From: JAEUKH01 sp964447205
Lineage (GTDB): Bacteria; Myxococcota_A; Polyangia; Polyangiales; Ga0077539
Reading direction: 5' to 3'
Length of the DNA stretch: 64,000 nt
Assembly (NCBI GenBank): GCA_964447205.1
Contig: CAYUSB010000029.1
Coordinates: forward strand, 50,356 to 114,355
The notes beneath the pieces are model-generated. The model saw nothing but the letters and a program-made list of their open reading frames with translations, was not told the DNA's origin and did no database searches. A program made the position numbers and the translations under genes. Position 1 is the stretch's first letter, and the number at the start of each line of letters is the position of its first letter. This document shows, in pieces, positions 18,351-25,721 of the stretch.

Positions 18351-19766
18351 ATGATTTCCCGTCGCGCGAAGATCGTGTGCACCATCGGGCCCGCCTGCAA
18401 CACCCCCGAGGGCATCGACGCCCTCGTCGGGGCCGGCATGGACGTCGCCCGGCTCAACTTCTCCCACGGCTCCCACGAGGACCACGCCCGGGCCATCGCC
18501 AGCATCCGCGAGGTCAGCGCGCGGCGACAGAAGGCCGTGGCCATCCTCGGAGACCTGTGCGGGCCGAAGATCCGCGTGGGGCGTCTGCGGTTCGCCGCCC
18601 GAGAGGTCACCCCCGGCGAGCGCTTCGTCCTGGTGGGCGGGGCCGAGGCCGAGGGGGAGAGGGTTCCGGTGAGGTACGAGACCCTGGCGGAGGACATGCG
18701 GGTGGGCGACACCATCCACCTCGACGACGGCCGGATGCGCATGCGGGTGATGGAGCTGCGCGGTCCCGAGGTCCACGTCCTCGTCGAGGAGGGCGGCCAC
18801 CTGCGCACGGGCGTCGGGGTGCACCTGCCCTCGGGCAACCTGCAGCTCGAGACCCTCACCGACAAGGACAAACAAGACCTGATGTTCGGCCTGACGGCGG
18901 GCATCGACTACGTGGCCGTGTCCTTCGTGCGCAGCCCCGACGACGTGAAGCTCGTGCGAGAGATCTGCGAGGCCTGGGGCCGGGCCCTGCCCATCTGCTC
19001 GAAGATCGAGACCCCCCAGGCCATCGAGCGCCTCGACGCCATCGTCGAGGCCAGCGACGCCGTGATGGTGGCCCGCGGCGACCTGGGGGTGGAGTTTCCG
19101 CCCGAGCAGGTTCCGGTGTTGCAGCGGCGGGTGCTGGCGGCGGCGTCCGAGCATCGCCGGACGGCCATCGTGGCGACGGAGATGTTGCACTCGATGGTCA
19201 CCAGCTCGCGCCCCACCCGGGCCGAGGCCAGCGACGTCGCCACGGCCATCTTCGACGGGGCCGACGCCACCATGCTCTCGGGCGAGACCGCCACCGGGGC
19301 CCACCCCGCCCTCGCCGTCCGGATGATGGCCCGCATCGTCTCGGCCTCGGAAAACTCCCCCTACTGGCTCCCCAAGCCCCCCGCGGCCCGCCCCTCGCCC
19401 ACCCCCTTCCCCGAGGCCATCGCCCGCATGGCCGTGATGGCCGCCCAGGACGTCGGGGCCCGGCTCATCGCCGTCTTCACCCAGTCGGGCGACAGCGCCC
19501 GGCTCATCTCCAAGGAGCGCCCCCGGGTGCCCATCGTGGCCTTCTCCCCGAGCGAGCACATCCGGCGGTGCCTGGGCCTGTACTGGGGCGTCAACTCCCG
19601 GGTGATGCAGCCCATCCGCGACACCGACGAGATGGTCGAGTCGGTTCAGGGGCACCTCCAGGCCAGCGGGATGGTCTCCCCCGGCGACCGCATCGTGGTC
19701 GTGTACGGGGCCCCCGTGTCGGTGCGGGGTCGCACCAACACCGTACGCATTCACCAGGTGAGCTGA
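18351..19766 (+). CDS. pyk: Pyruvate kinase
   Basis: This 471-residue glycolytic enzyme transfers phosphate from phosphoenolpyruvate to ADP. Family motifs: KIVCTIGPACNTPEG, ARLNFSHGSHEDH, the small B domain after residue 70, the catalytic Lys in ICSKIETPQAIE, VMVARGDLGVE with metal-binding residues, IVATEMLHSM, and MLSGETATGAHP. The loop usually read as DTKGPEIR is GDLCGPKIR here, so the Lys in that stretch is shifted. The C-terminal allosteric domain (residues 350-471) is complete. It stands as a single-gene unit. Confidence 0.97.
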   Translation: MISRRAKIVCTIGPACNTPEGIDALVGAGMDVARLNFSHGSHEDHARAIASIREVSARRQKAVAILGDLCGPKIRVGRLRFAAREVTPGERFVLVGGAEAEGERVPVRYETLAEDMRVGDTIHLDDGRMRMRVMELRGPEVHVLVEEGGHLRTGVGVHLPSGNLQLETLTDKDKQDLMFGLTAGIDYVAVSFVRSPDDVKLVREICEAWGRALPICSKIETPQAIERLDAIVEASDAVMVARGDLGVEFPPEQVPVLQRRVLAAASEHRRTAIVATEMLHSMVTSSRPTRAEASDVATAIFDGADATMLSGETATGAHPALAVRMMARIVSASENSPYWLPKPPAARPSPTPFPEAIARMAVMAAQDVGARLIAVFTQSGDSARLISKERPRVPIVAFSPSEHIRRCLGLYWGVNSRVMQPIRDTDEMVESVQGHLQASGMVSPGDRIVVVYGAPVSVRGRTNTVRIHQVS

Positions 19767-19778
19767 CCGGGGCCGCAG

Positions 19779-19796
19779 AGGGGGGTAAAGGCCCCT
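19779..19796. terminator. Possible bidirectional terminator between convergent genes
   Basis: AGGGG and CCCCT arms flank an 8-base loop in the 35-base gap between the pyk stop and the stop of the convergent lipoprotein gene. There is no strong T-run on either side, so support is modest. Confidence 0.35.
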
Positions 19797-19801
19797 GGCG
19801 G

Positions 19802-20263
19802 TCACTCGCCGTTGTTGTTGTACTGCTGCATCATGCCCCCGATGCGGCGGCGGGCGGCGGCGGCCTGGTTGTTCATCTGGCGCATCCGCTCCTGGGTGGC
19901 CCGGAGCTCGGCCTGGGTCTGGGCGAGCTGCTGCTGGGTCTGAGCGAGCTGCTGCTGGAGCTCGACGGTGTTCTGCTCGGAGCGCTGCATCCGCTGCTCG
20001 AGGACCGACACCCGGGAGTCAAGCATCGACGGGGCCTGAGGCTGCGGAGCCGGCGGGGCCTGCGGATACTGCGGGGCCTGCGGGTACTGCGGGGCCTGCG
20101 GGTACTGCGGGGCCTGCTGCCCTGGATAGGGCTGCTGCGGCAGATTGGGCTGCTGAAGGGTCGGCGTGGGCGGGTCGTCGTCGCGCCCGCGTTGCGCGCA
20201 TCCCAAGGCCGCGACGAGTGTACAGACCCCGACCAGACCCATCCCGAAGCGGCGGTTGACCAT
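19802..20263 (-). CDS. Coiled-coil lipoprotein with QYPQAP repeats
   Basis: This 153-residue lipoprotein has a signal ending at LVAALGC, a Pro/Gln-rich segment with PQYPQA repeated in tandem (15-bp units near 20060-20115), then a coiled coil (about residues 85-140; SVLEQRMQRSEQNTVELQQ). The coiled coil contains a repeated QQLAQTQ heptad-like unit. It ends in QQYNNNGE. Small coiled-coil lipoproteins of this sort often bridge or trimerise at the outer membrane, but no family is recognised. ATG 20263 was chosen because it places the signal peptide at the N-terminus. Confidence 0.78.
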   Translation of the reverse strand: MVNRRFGMGLVGVCTLVAALGCAQRGRDDDPPTPTLQQPNLPQQPYPGQQAPQYPQAPQYPQAPQYPQAPPAPQPQAPSMLDSRVSVLEQRMQRSEQNTVELQQQLAQTQQQLAQTQAELRATQERMRQMNNQAAAARRRIGGMMQQYNNNGE

Positions 20264-20407
20264 TGGAGGGGCAACGATACCGCATCCAGGCGCGGCGTCC
20301 ACGGCCTCACGGAGTACGCCGCAGGCCGACCCATGGGAAGGGGCGCGAGGGCGGAGGGGCGAGGGCGGGGTTAGACTCGCAGCCTAACGCCTGCGTGGAG
20401 GTGCCCC

Positions 20408-21175
20408 GTGACGCTGCCGCCGTCGTTTCTCACGATGATCGAGTCCCACGCTTGTTTCAGCGGGGTCTTCCACTACGACCACACGGTGCAGATGGTGCTC
20501 GACCCCGCCCAGCCTGCCGAGACCTCGTACACGATTCAGTGCGAGGACTGCCTCCTGTGGCACGCGGGGGTCTCGCGTCGTCTCCTCCCTCCGGGCGTCG
20601 ACGGCTACGGACTGGCCCGCCAGGCGACCGCCCACGTGTCGGCCACCCGCGGGTACGACGCCGCCATCGGGGGGTACCACGCCCACGGGGTCGGGTTCTG
20701 GTTGAGCGCGGTGTACATCGCGTCGATCGATGCGTTTCTCCTCGACGGCCATCGGAGCCGCGGGGGCCCCAACGACCTGGGGCTGCTCGTGCAGTCGTTC
20801 GTGCAGAAGGTCTGGACCCCTGCCGATCCGGCAATGACCGACCCGGCCCGCTACACCACCCACCCCCTCCTGGTCGACATGACCCTGGCCGCGGGCCCAT
20901 GGCCCACCCTGCAAGACTTCCTCACCTCCCCCGCGGTCCACGCCTCGGCCACGGCCACCACCCGCGCGGTCACCCTGGCCGCCTACCAACGCCCGTCGAC
21001 CCATCGCCCCGCGGCCCCCGGGTCTACCGCGCCCGCAGGGCTCCCCATCGTGCCCGCGGTCCTGCCCGCGGTCCCTGCGGCTCCGCTGCGCGAGGGCGAC
21101 CGGTGCCCCAAGTGCGGACACACCGTGCAATGGCGCGGGCTGCTCACGAGCAACTACCTCGGCTGCTTGTGCTGA
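20408..21175 (+). CDS. Hypothetical protein with C-terminal zinc ribbon
   Basis: This 255-residue protein starts at GTG 20408 behind a GGAG site 7 bases away. It is not recognised. The N-terminal 160 residues look globular and cytosolic, with a CEDC pair in YTIQCEDCLLWHAG and several His. A Pro/Ala-rich linker follows (residues 195-230). The tail GDRCPKCGHTVQWRG to YLGCLC has a CxxC and a closing CxC that can form a zinc ribbon. Zinc ribbons at an end often bind nucleic acid or a protein partner. It is monocistronic, with a repetitive non-coding region beyond its stop. Confidence 0.78.
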   Translation: MTLPPSFLTMIESHACFSGVFHYDHTVQMVLDPAQPAETSYTIQCEDCLLWHAGVSRRLLPPGVDGYGLARQATAHVSATRGYDAAIGGYHAHGVGFWLSAVYIASIDAFLLDGHRSRGGPNDLGLLVQSFVQKVWTPADPAMTDPARYTTHPLLVDMTLAAGPWPTLQDFLTSPAVHASATATTRAVTLAAYQRPSTHRPAAPGSTAPAGLPIVPAVLPAVPAAPLREGDRCPKCGHTVQWRGLLTSNYLGCLC

Positions 21176-21705
21176 TCCCAGCGCGACAACGGACCCAGGC
21201 GAGGGCGACGGCGACGGCGACGGCGACGGAAACCGCAAGGGCGCAAGGGTCGCAAGGGCCAGACGTTGTAGAGGGGCAACGGGCAGGCGAAGGTCGGCGC
21301 GGTGGGGAGCAGGTGTGGCGGACGAGGGCCCAGTCTCCCGCGAAGCGGCGAGGGGGTGACGCGGCCCCTCTTCCCCCCCACAAAACCTTCTGACCCTTGC
21401 GACCCTTGCGCCCTTGCGGCTTCGCAGCCAGCCTCTCGTCGCCTGTCGCCCGGCGCCCGGCGCCCGCAGTCCGTCGCCCGTCGCCTGTCGCCCGCCGCCC
21501 GTCGCGCAGCCCGCCGCTCGGACCCGACCGCGTGGTCTTCCGCCCGGCCAGAAGTCCAGGGTCGAGGTCGCGGTAGCGTCACGTGGCCGCCATCGATGCG
21601 CCCGTCGTGCGCAGGGCGCTGCCCCCGTCGCCGGGCGAGCCCACGCCCGGGCCTCGCGGACGCTGGCAAGCCCGCCGCGGGGGCGGCTATGATCGCGGGC
21701 CCACC
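21176..21705. other. 530-base gene-free region with inverted and simple repeats
   Basis: It begins with a GCGACG hexanucleotide tract (about 21205-21229), then contains a perfect 26-bp inverted repeat listed separately. Between 21440 and 21520 there is a degenerate run of CGTCGCCTGTCGCCC-type units. Open frames across it are low-complexity and unlike real proteins. It separates two genes on the same strand and must hold the promoter of the 21706 gene. Confidence 0.6.
21233..21419. repeat. Perfect 26-bp inverted repeat with 135-base spacer
   Basis: The left arm 21233-21258 (CCGCAAGGGCGCAAGGG then TCGCAAGGG) and the right arm 21394-21419 are exact reverse complements. Each arm is itself built from three CGCAAGGG units. 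Flanks retain weaker similarity (CCAGA against TCAGA). The spacer carries no gene. Confidence 0.9.
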
Positions 21706-22803
21706 ATGATCCAGCACCCGGTTGATTTTCAGCTCCTCCCCGAGGCCGCCCGCAAGGTCCTCGGGGCCGCCGCGCCCCTCAAGGCCCTCGCGGCCCGGGG
21801 CAAAGCCCCCGTCCCCCCCCTGGCCCTCCTCTGCGCCCTCTACGGCCTCGCCTACGACGCCGACGAGGGCCTGCGCGACACCGCCCGGGCCACCCTGGCC
21901 GACCTGCCCGACCCGATCCTCCAGGGCGCCCTCGGGGCCCCCGAGGTGCCCGCCGCCGTGCTCGACGAGCTGGCCGCCCACAACCTCGGCAATCGCAAGG
22001 TCCTCGAGCGCGTCCTGCGGCACCCGAGCGTCGCCGACGACACCCTCGTCGAGCTGGCCAAACGCGGCGACGAGGCCCTGTGCGAGTCCCTCGCCGTCAA
22101 CGAGGCCCGCCTCCTCGGCTGCCCGGCCATCATCCAGGGGCTGTACTTCAACGCCGCCTGCCGCATGAGCACCACCGATCGCCTGATCGAGCTCGCCGCG
22201 CGCAACGGGGTGCAGGTCGAGATCCCGCAGTTTGAGGGCATCGCCGCGGCCCTGAGAGACCAGCTCGTGCCCGAGGCCACCGACGAGGCCCTGCCGAGCG
22301 ACGAGGACTTCGTCGCGGCCCTCCAGGAGAGCGAGGGCGGCACCGTCGACGACGTGACCGAGGACGACGACGGGGCCGTGGTCCTCAACGAGCGGGCCGC
22401 GAAGGCAGACAAGCGCATTGACGAGATGAGCGTCACGGAGAAGATCCGCACGGCCATGCTGGGCAACTGCACCCAACGGGCGGTGCTCATCCGGGCCACC
22501 AACCGCCTCGTGAGCTCGGCCGTCCTGGAGTCGCCCAAGCTCACCGAGGACGAGGTCATCAAGTTTTCGGCCAGCCGGCAGGTGGGCGAGGACGTCCTGC
22601 GGCGCATCGCGGGGCGCCGGGACTGGTTTCGGATCTACGAGGTCAAGCGCAACCTGGTCTTCAACCCGAAGACCCCCGTGGGGGAGTCGCTCAAGATCTT
22701 GCAGCACCTCATGGCCCACGACGTGAAGAAGGTGAAGGAGAGCAAGAACGTTTCGGCCAACCTGCGCACCGCGGCCACGGCCCTTCTCAGCAAGCGGAAG
22801 TGA
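21706..22803 (+). CDS. Hypothetical HEAT-like helical-repeat protein
   Basis: This 365-residue cytosolic protein starts at ATG 21706. It is built from short helical pairs (VLDELAAHNLGNRKVLERVL, HPSVADDTLVELAKRGDEAL), like HEAT/leucine-rich variant repeats, over residues 40-180. An acidic linker follows (EDDDGAVVLNERAA). The C-terminal region (TEKIRTAMLGNCTQRAVLIR to LSKRK) looks well conserved and has a Lys-rich end. I believe similar proteins occur in other Myxococcota, but I cannot name a family. A scaffold or binding role would fit the fold. It is convergent with the cupin hydroxylase gene, whose stop is 4 bases away. Confidence 0.8.
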   Translation: MIQHPVDFQLLPEAARKVLGAAAPLKALAARGKAPVPPLALLCALYGLAYDADEGLRDTARATLADLPDPILQGALGAPEVPAAVLDELAAHNLGNRKVLERVLRHPSVADDTLVELAKRGDEALCESLAVNEARLLGCPAIIQGLYFNAACRMSTTDRLIELAARNGVQVEIPQFEGIAAALRDQLVPEATDEALPSDEDFVAALQESEGGTVDDVTEDDDGAVVLNERAAKADKRIDEMSVTEKIRTAMLGNCTQRAVLIRATNRLVSSAVLESPKLTEDEVIKFSASRQVGEDVLRRIAGRRDWFRIYEVKRNLVFNPKTPVGESLKILQHLMAHDVKKVKESKNVSANLRTAATALLSKRK

Positions 22804-22807
22804 GGCC

Positions 22808-24007
22808 CTACCCGCCCCCGGCGACGGCCGGGGCGTAGAGGGCCCCCTCGCGCACGAGGCGGCGGGCGAGCACACATTTGCCCTCGTCGTCGAGGTCGCC
22901 CGCGAGGGCCCCCACGCGGAAGGGCTCGGGTTGGGACAGGGCCCAGGACAGGGCCGCGGCGGCGTGGGCGGGCAGGCGCACCTCGCTGCCGTAGAGGTGC
23001 AGGACGCAGCGGTCGCCCGCGGCGGAGACCCTGTAGAGGAGGCTCGGCCGGGGGGCGAGAATGGTGTCGAGGGTGAGGGCCTCGAGGGCGGCGAGTTGGG
23101 CCATCTGGCCGGGCAGGCGCGGGTGGCGGGTGGCGATCAGGTCGTCGGCGAAATGGTCGAAGACCCCGTCGAGGTCGGCCTCGGCGGCGAGGCGCTGGAG
23201 GAGCCCCCCGAGGGCCCGGACCGACTCCGCGCGGTCGAAGCCCGGCCGGGCGAAGCCCACGGGCAGGGCGTGGCGGAAGGCCGGGTCGCGCAGGCCCAAC
23301 TGGGACAGGGCCTCGGCCAGGAGCTCGGTCACCGACACGAACAGTGCCCCCAGGGTGATGTGCAGGGAGGTCTCGTCGAGGCTCCGGGCGTCGTGCATGA
23401 GGCCCCGGGGGATGTAGAGCACGTCGCCGGGCTCCAGGGTGAACTCCGCGCTCAGGGGCCCGGCCTGAAACGCGTCGGGGTGAAACTCCTGACGGCGGTA
23501 GGGCAGGGTGAGGGGGGTGTCGTAGAGCATCCAGCGCTTGCGCCCCTCGACCTGGAGCACGAGCACGTCGTGGGAGTCGTAGTGGGGGTGAAACCCCTGG
23601 GCGTTGGCCGGGGTGCAATAGATGTTGGCCTGGAAGCGCGTCGACAGCTCGGCCTCCAGGGCCCGGGTGAGGCCGAAGAGGGAGGGCAGCTCACCCTCCA
23701 GGGCGGACAGCACCAGGGTCGACCCGGCGGCAAACTCGCGGTGCACCGCGGCCACGTCGAGCAGGCCGCTCGGGAAGGTGTACGCCTCGGCCTCGAGCTT
23801 GCGGACGTTGTTGACCAGCGACACGTCGGGGTGGCGCAGGTTGCGGGAGGCCAGGAAGTCGTCGATGGCCTGCACGGAGAGCAGGGACCGGAAGGCGTCG
23901 GGGCGCCCGCGGTGGAGCACGAGGGGCCGGGTCTCCCAGTAGTCGGCGAGGAAGTCCTCGGGCGACACGGGGGACACGAGCCCCGCGAGGGTGGGGTAGG
24001 TCAGCAT
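22808..24007 (-). CDS. Cupin_4/JmjC-type 2-oxoglutarate oxygenase (ribosomal-oxygenase-like)
   Basis: This 399-residue member of the YcfD/ROXA-MINA-NO66 group uses Fe(II), oxygen and 2-oxoglutarate to hydroxylate protein side chains. The core contains QGFHPHYDSHDVLVLQVEG, where His-Tyr-Asp gives the HxD pair, and IPRGLMHDA supplies the distal His. GRKRWMLYDTP is the typical strand after the first ligands. A C-terminal winged-helix-like region follows, as in bacterial ROXA. YcfD hydroxylates an Arg in ribosomal protein L16, and that is the default guess. Here the gene lies 47 bases downstream of a repeat protein rich in GRG motifs on the same strand, so that protein is an alternative substrate. 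Start: ATG 24007. Confidence 0.85.
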   Translation of the reverse strand: MLTYPTLAGLVSPVSPEDFLADYWETRPLVLHRGRPDAFRSLLSVQAIDDFLASRNLRHPDVSLVNNVRKLEAEAYTFPSGLLDVAAVHREFAAGSTLVLSALEGELPSLFGLTRALEAELSTRFQANIYCTPANAQGFHPHYDSHDVLVLQVEGRKRWMLYDTPLTLPYRRQEFHPDAFQAGPLSAEFTLEPGDVLYIPRGLMHDARSLDETSLHITLGALFVSVTELLAEALSQLGLRDPAFRHALPVGFARPGFDRAESVRALGGLLQRLAAEADLDGVFDHFADDLIATRHPRLPGQMAQLAALEALTLDTILAPRPSLLYRVSAAGDRCVLHLYGSEVRLPAHAAAALSWALSQPEPFRVGALAGDLDDEGKCVLARRLVREGALYAPAVAGGG

Positions 24008-24054
24008 TGGGGATCTACACGAGGAGAGGGGTGCGCTGCGGGTGCGCGGGGCCG

Positions 24055-24561
24055 TCAGCGGTGGCCGCGGCCGTGGTTGACCGGGTCGGCCCAACGACCG
24101 CCGTCGGAGTCGGTGAGGCCCGTGTGGCCGAGGCGGGCGGTGCCGCGGCCGTTGCCCACCGGGTCGGCCCACTGGCCCGAGTCGGAGTCGGTGAGGCCCG
24201 TGGACCCGCCGCGGCCGAAGTGGCCGCGGCCGCCGCCCGCCGGGTCGGACCATTGGCCCGAGTCGGAGTCGGTGAGGCCCGTCTGGACCCCCCGGGGCTG
24301 ACCGCGACCGCCGCCGGCCGGGTCGGCCCACTGGCCCGAGTCGCCGTCGGTCACGCCCCCCCCGCCCGCCACCACGGTGTGCTGGGGGTGGGCCACCACG
24401 GGCTGGGGGTTGGACACGATGCACCCCCCGAGGGCCTTCGAGGTGGCCCCGAGCACGGTGGCCCCGAGCACCGCGAGCAGGCCGCGGCGGGCCCCGCTGG
24501 GCTCGGACTGGATGTCGTCCTCATGGAGGGGCTGCTTCTCAACCTTCTTGTCGTCTGCCAT
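24055..24561 (-). CDS. Four-repeat precursor-like protein (TDSDSGQWADP-GRG units)
   Basis: This 168-residue protein has a GGAG site before ATG 24561. Its N-terminus is polar and acidic (1-22). Then comes SGARRGLLAVLGATVLGA, a twin-Arg plus hydrophobic stretch, ending in LGGC, a plausible lipobox at residues 44-47. Four units follow (residues 69-94, 95-121, 122-147, 148-168) of consensus GLTDSDSGQWADPxGxGRG, joined by variable 7-8-residue spacers. Each unit keeps D-x-D-x-G, W, DP and GRG. It may be a Tat-exported surface lipoprotein with calcium-loop-like repeats, or a multi-core peptide modified by the downstream hydroxylase. No family can be named with confidence. Confidence 0.75.
   Translation of the reverse strand: MADDKKVEKQPLHEDDIQSEPSGARRGLLAVLGATVLGATSKALGGCIVSNPQPVVAHPQHTVVAGGGGVTDGDSGQWADPAGGGRGQPRGVQTGLTDSDSGQWSDPAGGGRGHFGRGGSTGLTDSDSGQWADPVGNGRGTARLGHTGLTDSDGGRWADPVNHGRGHR
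24058..24357 (-). repeat. Four tandem coding repeats of about 78 bp
   Basis: In-frame units within the precursor-like gene begin near 24357, 24279, 24198 and 24120. Conservation is strongest in the 17-residue TD-D-G-W-DP-GRG core, while linkers vary in sequence and length. That pattern is selection on the core rather than simple recent duplication. Confidence 0.85.
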
Positions 24562-24705
24562 TGTTTGTCACTCCTACTGCATTCATCGGGCCACGGGACG
24601 CCCGGACACCGGGACACGATACGCTCGTAGGGCCCCTGCCTTGCCGTGCGGAACGGTTGCCCATGCACATCCCGACCATACCGGACATTGGGGGAGCGCG
24701 ATAGA

Positions 24706-25611
24706 TCATCGCGGCGGGGGGTGAGCCGCGAGGGCCTCCCAGAGGGAGCTGCGGCGCCCCGGGCCGAGGAGGGCGTCGTCGAGCACGAGGGCGTGCTGCA
24801 CGAGGCGGATCTGGATCCAGGCGGCGAGGCCGAGGAGGGCCGGGAGGGCCACGAAGATGAGGCGTTGGCCGCCGAAGGCGTAGACGGCCCAGTCGTAGGT
24901 CCCGTGGACGGCCACGGCGGCGGCGAGGCCCAGGAAGCACCAGGCCGCCCGGCGGGGGACGACCGCGGGCACGAGGTCGACCATCTCGTGCAGGGCGTGG
25001 GTGGCGGGGCGCAGCTCGGCGAAGCGGGCCCGGCCGACGAAGTAGCCCATGATCCCTGCGGCCAGGGCGTGCATGGGGACGGCGGTGAGGGCCCGCACGA
25101 GGCCGAGCACGATGTGGTGCTGGCTCGACGGGGCGGCCCCCCCGGGCGGGCACAGGAGCCGCACCAGCGGCAGCCCGCAGAACCACATCGCGAACCACCC
25201 CGAGACGTAGAGGAGGTTTTCGAGCAGGCCGAAGCCCAGGCTGGCCGCGGCGGTGTACAGCACCCCGTCGCTGAATTCGTCGAAGTTTTTGCGCCGGAAG
25301 GGCAGGATCAGGACCACCAGGAGCTTGGCCCCCTCCTCGGGCAGGGCCGCCACGAGGTAGGCGTCGAGGAATCGCCCCGCGGCGAGGGCCCCGTCGCCGA
25401 GGAGTCTGCGCAGGCCCACCTCAGCGGCGAAGACGGGTACGGCCAGGAGGGCCCCGAGGGCCATCGTGCGGGCGACCTCGCCGCGAGGTTCGGGGCGCAG
25501 GGAGTCGGCCCGGCGAAACAGTCCCAGGAGGGCCAGCACCGGGGCCGTGGCCAGAACGACCGCACAGAGCTCAACCGCGAGGCCCGAAGACACCGCGCGG
25601 GACGCTACCAC
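24706..25611 (-). CDS. PrsW-family intramembrane protease
   Basis: This 301-residue polytopic membrane protein has about eight hydrophobic helices. Family signatures: LVAALPEEGAKLLVV (EE dyad), FDEFSDGVLYTAAASLGFGLLENLLYV, VPMHALAAGIMGYF and AVHGTYDWAVY, where Glu and His residues form the presumed metalloprotease site. In Bacillus PrsW cleaves an anti-sigma factor. The substrate here is unknown, and the candidate anti-sigma factor at 11.7 kb is far away. The start is a GTG at 25611. It is transcribed divergently from the HelD-like gene, 110 bases apart. Confidence 0.9.
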   Translation of the reverse strand: MVASRAVSSGLAVELCAVVLATAPVLALLGLFRRADSLRPEPRGEVARTMALGALLAVPVFAAEVGLRRLLGDGALAAGRFLDAYLVAALPEEGAKLLVVLILPFRRKNFDEFSDGVLYTAAASLGFGLLENLLYVSGWFAMWFCGLPLVRLLCPPGGAAPSSQHHIVLGLVRALTAVPMHALAAGIMGYFVGRARFAELRPATHALHEMVDLVPAVVPRRAAWCFLGLAAAVAVHGTYDWAVYAFGGQRLIFVALPALLGLAAWIQIRLVQHALVLDDALLGPGRRSSLWEALAAHPPPR

Positions 25612-25721
25612 GGCACAGCAATGGATGCGCGCGGCCCAACGGGGTGGTAGAAGCTTCGCCCCCCGAATTTCGCCCCGTGCCGCCCCACGATACGGCCGCC
25701 CAGAGGGACCGCAGAGCGCCC

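Noticed and set aside
22931..24301. Plus-strand frame of 456 codons opposite the cupin hydroxylase
   Set aside because: Shadow frame; the minus strand has the intact HxD...H motif and a proper start.
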